64,000 bases of DNA from Paludibacteraceae bacterium (GTDB lineage: Bacteria > Bacteroidota > Bacteroidia > Bacteroidales > Paludibacteraceae). Each line of letters starts with the position of its first letter. Position 1 is the stretch's first letter. Positions 33,784 through 41,820 of this stretch are shown in pieces. The notes under the pieces were generated by a model. That model was not told where the DNA came from, made no database searches, and saw only the letters and a program-made list of their open reading frames with translations. A program made the translations under genes and the position numbers. Location of the stretch: assembly GCA_017527905.1 (NCBI GenBank), contig JAFXPK010000001.1:1-64000 (forward strand), given 5' to 3'.

Positions 33784-34533
33784 TTATTGTATCCTACGTT
33801 TGTTTGCATGCCTCCAATAGAGGATGAGGATTAGCCCAAACAGCAGTCCTCCCAAGTGGGCGAAGTGTGCCACGTTGTCGAAACTGAATTTGTTGACCCC
33901 GCAGAATAATTCGAGCAGCGCATACCCGATGACCATGTACTTCGCCTTGATAGGAATAGGGATGAACATGATGAAGAGCGGCTGATTAGGGTAGAACATG
34001 CCGAAGGCAAGTAGCAAAGCGAATATCGCGCCAGATGCGCCGACAGTGGTGTGCGTGTTGTAGAAGTCGTTGGCAAAGGTGGTCACCTCTCCCACAGACC
34101 CAAACTCAATGCCGCCCCCGACATTGAGGGGGAAGTTCACTCCACCCTCCACGATTTTGGTTATCTCGTTGGTGAACGGGGCGATGTCATATGCCCATGC
34201 CAACTGCTGCACGATGCCTGCGCCGATACCTGTCACGAAATAGTAAATGAGGAACTTGTTCTTTCCTAATGTGCGTTCGATGATAGGACCGAACATGTAG
34301 AGGTTGAACATGTTACACAGTATGTGGATGATGGAACTCGGATCATGCAGGAACATGTATGTCACGAATTGGTATGGCTTGAAGTCCGTCCCCAACCAAT
34401 AGTGCAAACCGAATGGCTCATAGAGGTCAATACCTATCCTCGGAAGCAGACGAGCCGCTCCAAAAATCAGGACATTGACAATAATCAAGTGTACACAAAT
34501 GGACGAACCATTCTTAGCCATTCCTATTCCCAT
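33784..34533 (-). CDS. Rhomboid family intramembrane serine protease (second of two)
   Basis: From the ATG at 34533 the protein has 249 aa and six membrane segments, with Ser167 in VGASGAIFAL and His226 in FAHLGGLLFG. The loop HDPSSIIHILCNMFNLYMFG corresponds to the conserved TM2 entry. A loop insertion of about 45 residues (around 115-160) precedes the active-site serine. The start is chosen because a -7 box sits 25 nt upstream; the longer reading from 34581 would start before the promoter. First gene of the operon. Confidence 0.93.
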   Translation of the reverse strand: MGIGMAKNGSSICVHLIIVNVLIFGAARLLPRIGIDLYEPFGLHYWLGTDFKPYQFVTYMFLHDPSSIIHILCNMFNLYMFGPIIERTLGKNKFLIYYFVTGIGAGIVQQLAWAYDIAPFTNEITKIVEGGVNFPLNVGGGIEFGSVGEVTTFANDFYNTHTTVGASGAIFALLLAFGMFYPNQPLFIMFIPIPIKAKYMVIGYALLELFCGVNKFSFDNVAHFAHLGGLLFGLILILYWRHANKRRIQ

Positions 34534-34557
34534 ATTGAACCCTTTAGTTTGCTGTCG

Positions 34558-34565
34558 CAAAAATA
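34558..34565 (-). promoter_or_regulatory. -7 box TATTTTTG of the rhomboid operon
   Basis: Minus-strand TATTTTTG, a full match to TAnnTTTG, 25 nt before the ATG at 34533. Confidence 0.55.
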
Positions 34566-34645
34566 ATGAAAATCCACGCATATTATGTTGATGAACATAA
34601 ATTTGTCTATTTTTTTATTTTCTCGACATTTTTCCATTGTTTTTT

Positions 34646-34676
34646 TTTGCAAAATTAATATTCGGGATTATCTTTG
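34646..34676 (+). promoter_or_regulatory. Promoter TTTG-N19-TATCTTTG of the HU gene
   Basis: TTTG (34646-34649) and TATCTTTG (34669-34676) are 19 bp apart, an ideal Bacteroidota promoter. Transcription near 34683 would give a leader of about 140 nt, long for these genomes. Confidence 0.75.
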
Positions 34677-34822
34677 TTGCGTTTACGATGTTATGGTGTT
34701 GCGATTACGATTGTTATAGAGACCATAAACGTGGATTTTGGAGATTGATTCTGGTGATGTGATGGTGATCTTTTTGATGTGATATTTCAACGATTTATTA
34801 TATATTTAATTAATTTTTTGTT

Positions 34823-35095
34823 ATGAACAAGACAGAATTCATTAAGGCAATCGCAGAGAAGAGCGGTTTGACTATTGCGGACAGCAAGAAGGCTGTTGAC
34901 GCTTATTCAGAAGTAGTAACTGCAGCATTGAAGGGCAACGACAAAGTGGCTCTTATCGGTTTTGGTTCTTTCTCTGTAAAGGAGAATCCTGCACGCGAGG
35001 GCGTTAACCCTGCAACAGGCAAGAAGATCAAGATCGCAGCCAAGAAAGTTGCTAAGTTTAAGGCAGGTGCAGAGTTGAACAAGGCTCTCAATTGA
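34823..35095 (+). CDS. hup: HU family DNA-binding protein
   Basis: A 90-aa protein with the whole HU/IHF fold: the N-terminal helices MNKTEFIKAIAEKSGLT, the GFGSF strand and the DNA-binding arm region ENPAREGVNPATGKKIKIAA. It bends and compacts DNA in the nucleoid. Strong promoter, long leader and strong terminator make it a single-gene transcript. HU-alpha, HU-beta and IHF subunits cannot be told apart here. Confidence 0.96.
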   Translation: MNKTEFIKAIAEKSGLTIADSKKAVDAYSEVVTAALKGNDKVALIGFGSFSVKENPAREGVNPATGKKIKIAAKKVAKFKAGAELNKALN

Positions 35096-35116
35096 TTGTT
35101 TTAAACAAACTCACAG

Positions 35117-35147
35117 GAGGCGGCTCGTTTTTCGGGCCGCCTCTTTT
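35117..35147 (+). terminator. Terminator of the HU gene
   Basis: An 11-bp stem with one T-G pair (GAGGCGGCTCG at 35117-35127 with CGGGCCGCCTC at 35133-35143), a TTTTT loop and a following TTTT. Confidence 0.9.
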
Positions 35148-35311
35148 GTTTTCTTACTCCTGTCTGAGCGTAAATCGGATATTTTTATGTATTTTCGCGG
35201 TGGTTTTTGTGCCGTCCTCCTTCCCATGGCTTGTGAGGGGAGAGTCGCGGCGCTTGATTCGCATAATTGTTATACTCGGGTGCCGTTGGCATTCCCACAT
35301 TGTTTTTAGAA

Positions 35312-37105
35312 ATGAGTTTAGATAAGTCACTGGTCCAATCCGTGAAAAAGGCGGTTGAGACACTTTATGGACAGTCCGTCGACGAGAAACTGATTCAGTT
35401 GCAGGCCACGCGTAAGGATTTTGAGGGCGACCTGACCCTCGTCGTTTTCCCTTTTGTGAAAATGTCTAAGAAGAAACCGGAGGAGACTGCGGCCGAGATA
35501 GGCGACGAACTGGTTAAGATCGATAGCGCGGTCGAGAAGTATAACGTCATCAAGGGTTTCCTGAACATATCCATCTCGAAAAGCAATTGGGTGGCACAAC
35601 TGAACGCTATGCTCGCTGACGAGAAGTTCGGAACGAAGGCGGTGACGCCGGACGCTCCCCTCTATATGGTCGAGTACTCTTCCCCTAACACGAACAAACC
35701 GTTGCACCTCGGACATGTGCGCAACAACCTTTTGGGATATAGCTTGTGCAAAATATTGGAGGCTAACGGATTGCGTGTCGTGAAGACGAACATCGTGAAC
35801 GACCGTGGCATCCACATCTGCAAATCCATGTTGGCTTGGAAACTTTTCGGCAATGGGGAGACGCCCGCATCCTCCGGGAAAAAGGGAGATCACCTGGTTG
35901 GCGACTACTACGTCAAGTTCGACAAGGAATACAAGGCTCAGGTGAATGAACTCATGGCGAAGGGAAAGAGTGAGGAGGATGCTAAACGTGAGGCCCCTCT
36001 GATGGTGGAGGCCCAAGCCATGCTGAAGAAGTGGGAGGATGGCGACCCTGAGGTGCGCAAGCTCTGGAACATGATGAACGAGTGGGTCTACGCTGGTTTC
36101 GACGAGACCTACAAACGCCTTGGCGTGGGCTTCGATAAGATCTATTACGAGTCGCAAACTTACCTTGACGGCAAGGCGAAGGTGAACGAAGGACTTGAGT
36201 CTGGCGCTTTCTACCGTCGTCCGGATGGCTCCGTATGGGCTGACCTGACAAAAAATGGCTTGGACGAGAAATTGTTGCTCCGCTCCGACGGCACATCCGT
36301 CTATATGACCCAAGATATCGGTACGGCTACGCAACGATTCAATGAATATGATATCAGCAAGATGATCTATGTGGTTGGAAACGAGCAGAATTACCATTTC
36401 CAGGTGCTTTCCATCCTGTTAGACCGTCTGGGCTTCTCTTGGGGTAAGGATTTGGTTCATTTCTCGTATGGCATGGTGGAATTGCCGGAGGGTAAGATGA
36501 AGTCGAGGGAAGGCACCGTGGTGGATGCGGATGATCTGATGGATGAGATGATTAGCTCCGCCAAGGAGGTTTCCCGCGAGTTGGGGAAACTGGATGGCAT
36601 GACGCAGGCTGAGATCGACGACATCGCCCGCATCTGCGGATTGGGCGCTTTGAAGTATTTCATCCTGAAGGTGGATCCCCGCAAGAATATGCTCTTCAAC
36701 CCGAAGGAGTCCATCGATTTCAACGGAAACACGGGTCCGTTCATCCAATATACGCATGCCCGTATCTGCTCCGTTTTGCGCAAGGCCGCGGAGTCTAACA
36801 TTACTTTGCCTAACACGTTGCCGGCGGATTTGGACATCTCGGAGGTGGAGTCTAACATCATCCAGACTTTGTCGAACTTCCCTGCCGTGGTGGCTCAGGC
36901 TGGGGCGGAGTATAGCCCTGCCCTCATCGCGAACTACGTGTATGAACTGGTGAAACAATATAATTCGTTCTACCATGACTTCTCCATTTTGAAGGAAAAA
37001 GACGAGCAGTTGGCGCAGTTCCGACTCCTCCTCTCCAAGAAAGTGGCGAATGTCGTCAAGACTGGCATGTCCTTGTTGGGCATCGAGGTGCCGGAGCGTA
37101 TGTAA
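35312..37105 (+). CDS. argS: Arginyl-tRNA synthetase
   Basis: A 597-aa class I synthetase. It has the Arg-tRNA binding N-terminal domain (about 1-90), the HIGH motif as LHLGHVRNN, a KMSKS-equivalent GKMKSREGT, and a C-terminal DALR anticodon domain (about 480-597, including FIQYTHARICSVLRK). The start at 35312 (MSLDKSLVQS) begins the conserved domain; the frame from 35267 is open upstream but unrelated. It charges tRNA-Arg in the cytoplasm. Confidence 0.97.
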   Translation: MSLDKSLVQSVKKAVETLYGQSVDEKLIQLQATRKDFEGDLTLVVFPFVKMSKKKPEETAAEIGDELVKIDSAVEKYNVIKGFLNISISKSNWVAQLNAMLADEKFGTKAVTPDAPLYMVEYSSPNTNKPLHLGHVRNNLLGYSLCKILEANGLRVVKTNIVNDRGIHICKSMLAWKLFGNGETPASSGKKGDHLVGDYYVKFDKEYKAQVNELMAKGKSEEDAKREAPLMVEAQAMLKKWEDGDPEVRKLWNMMNEWVYAGFDETYKRLGVGFDKIYYESQTYLDGKAKVNEGLESGAFYRRPDGSVWADLTKNGLDEKLLLRSDGTSVYMTQDIGTATQRFNEYDISKMIYVVGNEQNYHFQVLSILLDRLGFSWGKDLVHFSYGMVELPEGKMKSREGTVVDADDLMDEMISSAKEVSRELGKLDGMTQAEIDDIARICGLGALKYFILKVDPRKNMLFNPKESIDFNGNTGPFIQYTHARICSVLRKAAESNITLPNTLPADLDISEVESNIIQTLSNFPAVVAQAGAEYSPALIANYVYELVKQYNSFYHDFSILKEKDEQLAQFRLLLSKKVANVVKTGMSLLGIEVPERM

Positions 37106-37413
37106 TCGCTTCCCCTCCGTGGCCGTTCGGAACGTGCTATGTTTCAAATATTTGAGTCTGTCCGAGACTTTCGGATAGACTTTTTTTGTGGCTGTCGGTG
37201 GTGATTTTGTCCTTCTGCCATGAATTCTTCTTTTCTGAAGAAAAATTTTTATATAAATATTTCGTAATTAAAAATATTTTTATCATATTTGCCTATGGCG
37301 AACCTGAAATGTTCTATTGCTAGAAAGTGTTGATGGTGAACTGTATATGTTTAGTTTATGAGGTATAGTATATTGTACATATTGTACGTAGTAGATAGTA
37401 GAATTGTTGTATT
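37106..37413. other. Intergenic region with terminator and AT-rich leader
   Basis: After the argS terminator (37156-37187) the sequence is AT-rich, with a short direct repeat TATTGTACATATTGTAC at 37371-37387 and GTAGTAGATAGTAG just after it. CATATTTG near 37285 is one base off a -7 box. No gene is seen. Confidence 0.5.
37156..37187 (+). terminator. Terminator of argS
   Basis: GTCTGTCCGA (37156-37165) pairs with TCGGATAGAC (37171-37180, one mismatch-like G-T pair), followed by seven T. Confidence 0.88.
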
Positions 37414-40116
37414 ATGAGGAGGAATATTTACATACTATTTTTGATGACGGTTGCACTTTTCACATCGGCCGATGCGGTGTCTGAAAGTGTGTGGAAAAGG
37501 GTCTTTTATAACGACTTCGGTGGCAATGCTGCAACGGATGATCTTGTTGGACCCGAACTGAGTGCGGATGAGACTTTCGGGTTTGATTTCGATGAAACGT
37601 GCCAATTCGGATATTGTGTCTTGAAACATTTTGACAACAATGTGAACTGGTACAATGGCGGTGACCATACTTTCCCTGACAATAGGGAGACGGGTTATTA
37701 TCTGATGTTTAACCCCGACAATCAAGACAAGGAAATCGTGGCGTACAGGACCAAATTGGATGGTTTGTGCAGGGGCGTGAAGTTCCGTTTTACCGCATGG
37801 GTGGCAAACTTGGTGCAACCCAACATGAGCGGTTCATCCAACGTGCCTAAATTGGCGGTGGGTGTGTTTGAGGGAGAAACCCCTGATGTGAAGGTTTCCC
37901 AACAGGCTTACAAAAGTGTGACTGTTCCTGTTTCCCAACACAGCGTGAGCGACCAATCTTTGTATTGGGAAAAGTTGTCTATCGATTTCACCTTGAACTC
38001 TGATAGGGATTATGCTTACTTCATCGTGACGATGGTTCAGCCTGAGTCAAATGGTTGGGACTTCGCTATTGATGATATTTCTATTGAGGTGGAGCAACCT
38101 GATGTTGCGATTTCCCACAACGACATCTATTATGGCGATCCTTTGACGTTGAGCGCTAATTTCGATAACAATGGGTTCTTTTCTGATATGAATAACGTTG
38201 AATACAGTTGGGAGTACAGCGCAAACGGAACTGATTTTACAACGTTGAAAACAAACAGCTACACGAATGACAAAAATTTCTCCTATACGATTGACGCTTT
38301 TGACAAGTCTGTGAATAATGGCTATTATAGAGTGCGGATTGGTGAAAGAGGCAACTTGAATTCTCCTGTATGCTCTTTGGTGAAGGATATCCAAATCAAT
38401 GAGACAAAGGATAACAAAAAGGTCGTTTTGTGCGCCGGTGAGAAAAAAGTCATGGATGACGGATTGGAGTTGGATGCGAACAACTACCAGACGGGCGATA
38501 TCAAGCAGAATGGTAATATCTACTACTACATCACAGTGAAACAACCTAAGAAAATCACGGTTGAGGACGAGTATAGATGCGTAGGCGAAGTATATCATGG
38601 TCGTGAGCCGCAATATGATGGACAATCTTTCTCCCAGGAGCAGGATATCCCTTGTACCAAAGTTTATTGGGGCGAGGAGGGGTGCATCGACTCCACGGAG
38701 AATTGGACGATTACCATCTCTGGTCCTAGGGTGGTGAGCCGTAGAGACCTTGTGCTCTGCCAAGGTGAGACGGGTTACGGAGACAAGGTTTATGACACGC
38801 CTGGTTTCTTCGCTGAGGAAGAGGATGATTTGTCCCAGTCTTGTATCACTTATGTGTATAATGTGACGGTTAATCCAACATACGATATGACGACGACGGT
38901 TTACCTTTGCCAAGGTGAATCCTTCAATGGAAAGACGTATGGTGAGACGGGTGGTCCATTCTATGACTCTAAGACGTTCAAGACAAAAGATTGCGGATGT
39001 GATAGCGTCGTGGGGTATACCATTTTTGTGACGGGGAAAACGTACACCTATCTGGACCCTGTGACAATTTGCTATGGGGAAACCTATGAGTACGATGGAC
39101 AGACCTATTCCGAACCGGGCGTATATACGCTCGACAAGGTGTTCTCGAACAGCTCTTCGGGTTGCGATAGCGTCGTGCAACTCAGATTGACGATATTGGA
39201 CCGTTATGAAAACAAGGATAACCCGATCGACACATTGATCTGTTACGATTCCAAGTTGTTTGGCGTCACTTATCCTGAACCGACTACAACTCCTATTCTT
39301 GTCCGTGACCCTAAGACTTACACCTCTGTTACGGGTTGCGATAGTATCGTGTGGTTCAACTTGACGGTCTTGCAGATCCAATTGAAACTGGAAATCAAGT
39401 CTGATAGGAATACCGTATGTAGGGGTGAGGAGGTCGAAATCTACATCAAGGAATTGAAGCCTAAGAACGTTCCGTATACTTGGTACCCTGATTTGGGTGG
39501 ATCCAGTACGACGAAGAAGGTGTTCACTCCTACGGGCGATTTGGACTGCGTCGTGAAGGCTGAACGTGTGATCGATGCGACTTCGACTTGCGTCTCTACG
39601 GATACGATTCATGTCTTTGTGAGGGAGGCTCCGACGTTGTCTGTCGATTCTGTGAACCAAAAGGAGAATGTGGTCGCCTACTCTGTGACGGGTGGTACGG
39701 AACCTTATAAGATCCTCTTGGACAAGACTGTGGTGGGCTCGGATCCGACTGGCGAATTGCATGATTCTCCTATCGGTACGCATAAACTGGTGGCGATGGA
39801 CGAGAACGAGTGCTCTGATGCGGCTTATTTCGAAATCACGCCTATCCCTGTGACACCAGCGGAATACTTCACGCCTAATTCCGATGGCTTGAACGATAGA
39901 TGGACGATTGAGAACATTGATGTATATCCGAAATGTAACGTTAAGATTTATGACCGGTCTGGACGTCTGGTCGCTGATATCGATTCTTATGACAATGAGA
40001 CTGGTTGGGATGGTACGTATTTGGGTCATCCGCTCCCTTCGACGGATTACTGGTACTTGATCAACCTCCCTGAATCTGATATCCAATTAATGGGACATTT
40101 CACATTGTTGCGTTGA
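37414..40116 (+). CDS. T9SS-exported cell-surface protein, type B sorting domain (gliding-motility-type C-terminus)
   Basis: A 900-aa secreted protein. After the signal peptide comes a domain of about 200 residues (WKRVFYNDFGGNAATD to GWDFAIDDISIE) shared with the protein at 40791-41735. Next are an Ig-like part (about 228-330) and several repeats of the form (L/I)CxGExY...PGxY...GCDSV (about 335-660), which look like adhesin stalk units. The end (about 815-900, YFTPNSDGLNDRW to YDRSGRLVADI and GHFTLLR) is the CHU_C-type type B T9SS sorting domain. It is likely exported by T9SS and held at the cell surface; adhesion is inferred from architecture. Confidence 0.88.
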   Translation: MRRNIYILFLMTVALFTSADAVSESVWKRVFYNDFGGNAATDDLVGPELSADETFGFDFDETCQFGYCVLKHFDNNVNWYNGGDHTFPDNRETGYYLMFNPDNQDKEIVAYRTKLDGLCRGVKFRFTAWVANLVQPNMSGSSNVPKLAVGVFEGETPDVKVSQQAYKSVTVPVSQHSVSDQSLYWEKLSIDFTLNSDRDYAYFIVTMVQPESNGWDFAIDDISIEVEQPDVAISHNDIYYGDPLTLSANFDNNGFFSDMNNVEYSWEYSANGTDFTTLKTNSYTNDKNFSYTIDAFDKSVNNGYYRVRIGERGNLNSPVCSLVKDIQINETKDNKKVVLCAGEKKVMDDGLELDANNYQTGDIKQNGNIYYYITVKQPKKITVEDEYRCVGEVYHGREPQYDGQSFSQEQDIPCTKVYWGEEGCIDSTENWTITISGPRVVSRRDLVLCQGETGYGDKVYDTPGFFAEEEDDLSQSCITYVYNVTVNPTYDMTTTVYLCQGESFNGKTYGETGGPFYDSKTFKTKDCGCDSVVGYTIFVTGKTYTYLDPVTICYGETYEYDGQTYSEPGVYTLDKVFSNSSSGCDSVVQLRLTILDRYENKDNPIDTLICYDSKLFGVTYPEPTTTPILVRDPKTYTSVTGCDSIVWFNLTVLQIQLKLEIKSDRNTVCRGEEVEIYIKELKPKNVPYTWYPDLGGSSTTKKVFTPTGDLDCVVKAERVIDATSTCVSTDTIHVFVREAPTLSVDSVNQKENVVAYSVTGGTEPYKILLDKTVVGSDPTGELHDSPIGTHKLVAMDENECSDAAYFEITPIPVTPAEYFTPNSDGLNDRWTIENIDVYPKCNVKIYDRSGRLVADIDSYDNETGWDGTYLGHPLPSTDYWYLINLPESDIQLMGHFTLLR

Positions 40117-40156
40117 TTTTCTTGAACTGTTAACTTTCTATATAAATTGTATCATT

Positions 40157-40606
40157 ATGTCTCAATTATCGGATTTGATTTTGAAGCAAGTTGTTTCTGC
40201 CGCTTCTGGCAGTAACTTGGGAAACAATGTCTTGAATGGTTTGTCAGATTCTATCGTGAATAGCCTTAAGCAAACTGCGACATCCAAAGGGGGTGTTGAA
40301 CAGCTGATGGCTTTGTTCACTGGCAAGACTTCTGCCGCAAATAGTTCGGTGACTGCTTTGGCTTCTCATATTTTCACGTCTCAGTTCGCCAGCAAATTGG
40401 GTCTTTCCTCTTCTGCTTCCTCTTCAGCCACAAGTTTGATTCCAACCATCATCGGTAGCCTTGTGTCTGCAGTGTTGTCTAAAAAAGCGGGTGGCTTGGA
40501 TCTTTCGTCTATCCTCTCTTCTTTGGGCGCGGCTTCAGGAAACTCTACGGCTAGTAAGTTGGGTTATATCGCTGGCACTTTGGGTAAGTTATTCAAGAAG
40601 AAATAA
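40157..40606 (+). CDS. Small Ser/Ala/Gly/Leu-rich protein, possibly DUF937-like
   Basis: A 149-aa protein without a signal peptide, composed almost wholly of small and hydrophobic residues with a Lys-rich end (KLFKKK). Segments such as GGVEQLMALFTGKTSA and LIPTIIGSLVSAVLSKK suggest amphipathic helices; the pattern recalls DUF937/YidB-type proteins, but I cannot confirm it. It sits 40 bp after the 900-aa T9SS protein gene and before its paralogue, with a terminator behind it, so it is probably co-transcribed with the former. Confidence 0.8.
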   Translation: MSQLSDLILKQVVSAASGSNLGNNVLNGLSDSIVNSLKQTATSKGGVEQLMALFTGKTSAANSSVTALASHIFTSQFASKLGLSSSASSSATSLIPTIIGSLVSAVLSKKAGGLDLSSILSSLGAASGNSTASKLGYIAGTLGKLFKKK

Positions 40607-40628
40607 AGGGTTTATTCAATATGGCAAA

Positions 40629-40657
40629 GAGCACATTGTTTCGAATGTGCTCTTTTT
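40629..40657 (+). terminator. Terminator after the small helical protein
   Basis: A 9-bp perfect stem (GAGCACATT at 40629-40637 with AATGTGCTC at 40644-40652), loop GTTTCG, then five T. Confidence 0.92.
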
Positions 40658-40790
40658 AAAAATTCCTGGTTGGTTTGTGCTTGTAAGTCCTTTTGATTTT
40701 AAGTGACTTTGTAAGAATTTGTTAGGGTAATCCTTGTCGAGGATTTTTAGTGAAAATATATATAATATGGGTTTTTAAATCATTTATGTT

Positions 40791-41735
40791 ATGAAAAGAA
40801 AATTTTACGCTTTGTCAGTGTTGCTGCTTGCTACACTTCCTGCTTTTGATGCTAATGCAGGAGATTGGGAAAGAGTCTATTACAACGATTTCGGAGGCAA
40901 CTCCGCTACGGATCCGCTAATAGGTCCCGAGTTGAGCCAGGACGAGATAGGAAACAATTACGATTATGATGAAACACTCATATTTGGGTATCTCATCACG
41001 AAACATTGTGACAATAATCTCAATTGGCACAATGGGGGAGACCATACATTCCCTGAGGATAAAGAGGTCGGATATTTCCTGGGCTTCAACCCGGACAACC
41101 GGGATAAAGAGCTAATCGCATATAGAGTGAAGATAGATGACCTACATAAGGGCACGAAGCTCTGTTTTACGGCGTATGTGGCCAACCTGACAAAGAAGGA
41201 TGGCTCCGGGTTTGAGAACCCTCCTATATTGTCTCTTGGCGTTTATGAGGGACCTGAGCCGGAAACGCTGGTCTCCGAACAGGCATATACCAAGAAGGCA
41301 ATCTCCTCTGTCGAAATTGACGCCAACGCAACCTCTTTAGCATGGGAAAAAATGACCATCGTGTTCACCCTGGACGCAGACATGGATTGTGCCTATTTCA
41401 TCGTGGGGATGGACAGACCTGAGAATAATGGCTGGGATTTTGCCATTGATGACATCTCCATCGAAATGTTGCAACCCGAGGTGTCTGGTCTTCTCTCATC
41501 GAATAAGGCGGACAATCCTTATTTCTTCGAGGAAGGTGGATTCCTTCATGCCCAGAATGTGGAGGGGATCTTCTCTTACAACATCTCTGATCTCACAGGC
41601 AAAACGATGCTCTCCGGTAGCACTGCCAATGGTTTGATTCCTGTTTCAACACTTCAACCGGGAATCTATTTAGTGACGATAGACGTAAATGGGGAGAAAC
41701 AGGTGGAAAGGGTTTTATTGACTGGCGCAAAGTGA
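40791..41735 (+). CDS. T9SS-exported protein, type A sorting domain, sharing the N-terminal domain of the 37414 gene
   Basis: A 314-aa secreted protein (signal MKRKFYALSVLLLATLPAFDANA). Its domain of about 205 residues (WERVYYNDFGGNSATD, NWHNGGDHTFPEDKE, GFNPDNRDKELIAYRVK, NGWDFAIDDISIEM) is clearly homologous to the start of the 900-aa protein. It ends in a type A T9SS sorting domain (about 245-314, with TGKTMLSGS, LQPGIYLVTIDVNGEK and a basic-hydrophobic end). The shared domain looks like a jelly-roll (possible carbohydrate binding), by pattern only. It has its own terminator upstream and a shared one downstream. Confidence 0.87.
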   Translation: MKRKFYALSVLLLATLPAFDANAGDWERVYYNDFGGNSATDPLIGPELSQDEIGNNYDYDETLIFGYLITKHCDNNLNWHNGGDHTFPEDKEVGYFLGFNPDNRDKELIAYRVKIDDLHKGTKLCFTAYVANLTKKDGSGFENPPILSLGVYEGPEPETLVSEQAYTKKAISSVEIDANATSLAWEKMTIVFTLDADMDCAYFIVGMDRPENNGWDFAIDDISIEMLQPEVSGLLSSNKADNPYFFEEGGFLHAQNVEGIFSYNISDLTGKTMLSGSTANGLIPVSTLQPGIYLVTIDVNGEKQVERVLLTGAK

Positions 41736-41763
41736 TTTAGAAGTTTTCCAACCAATGACATAA

Positions 41764-41802
41764 AAAAGCCCCGTCGCATGATTTGATTGTGACGGGGCTT
41801 TT
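41764..41802. terminator. Bidirectional terminator between convergent genes
   Basis: A 12-bp stem (AAAAGCCCCGTC at 41764-41775 with GACGGGGCTTTT at 41791-41802) has a T-run on either strand and serves both the T9SS gene and valS. Confidence 0.92.
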
Positions 41803-41820
41803 CGTATGATAGCGTCGCTG

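Noticed and set aside
35267..35311. Upstream extension of argS
   Set aside because: The extra residues are not part of the ArgS N-terminal domain and the ATG at 35312 starts the conserved sequence.
38047..40086. Long minus-strand frame (679 codons) inside the T9SS protein gene
   Set aside because: Antisense shadow; the plus strand encodes a signal peptide, repeats and sorting domain.
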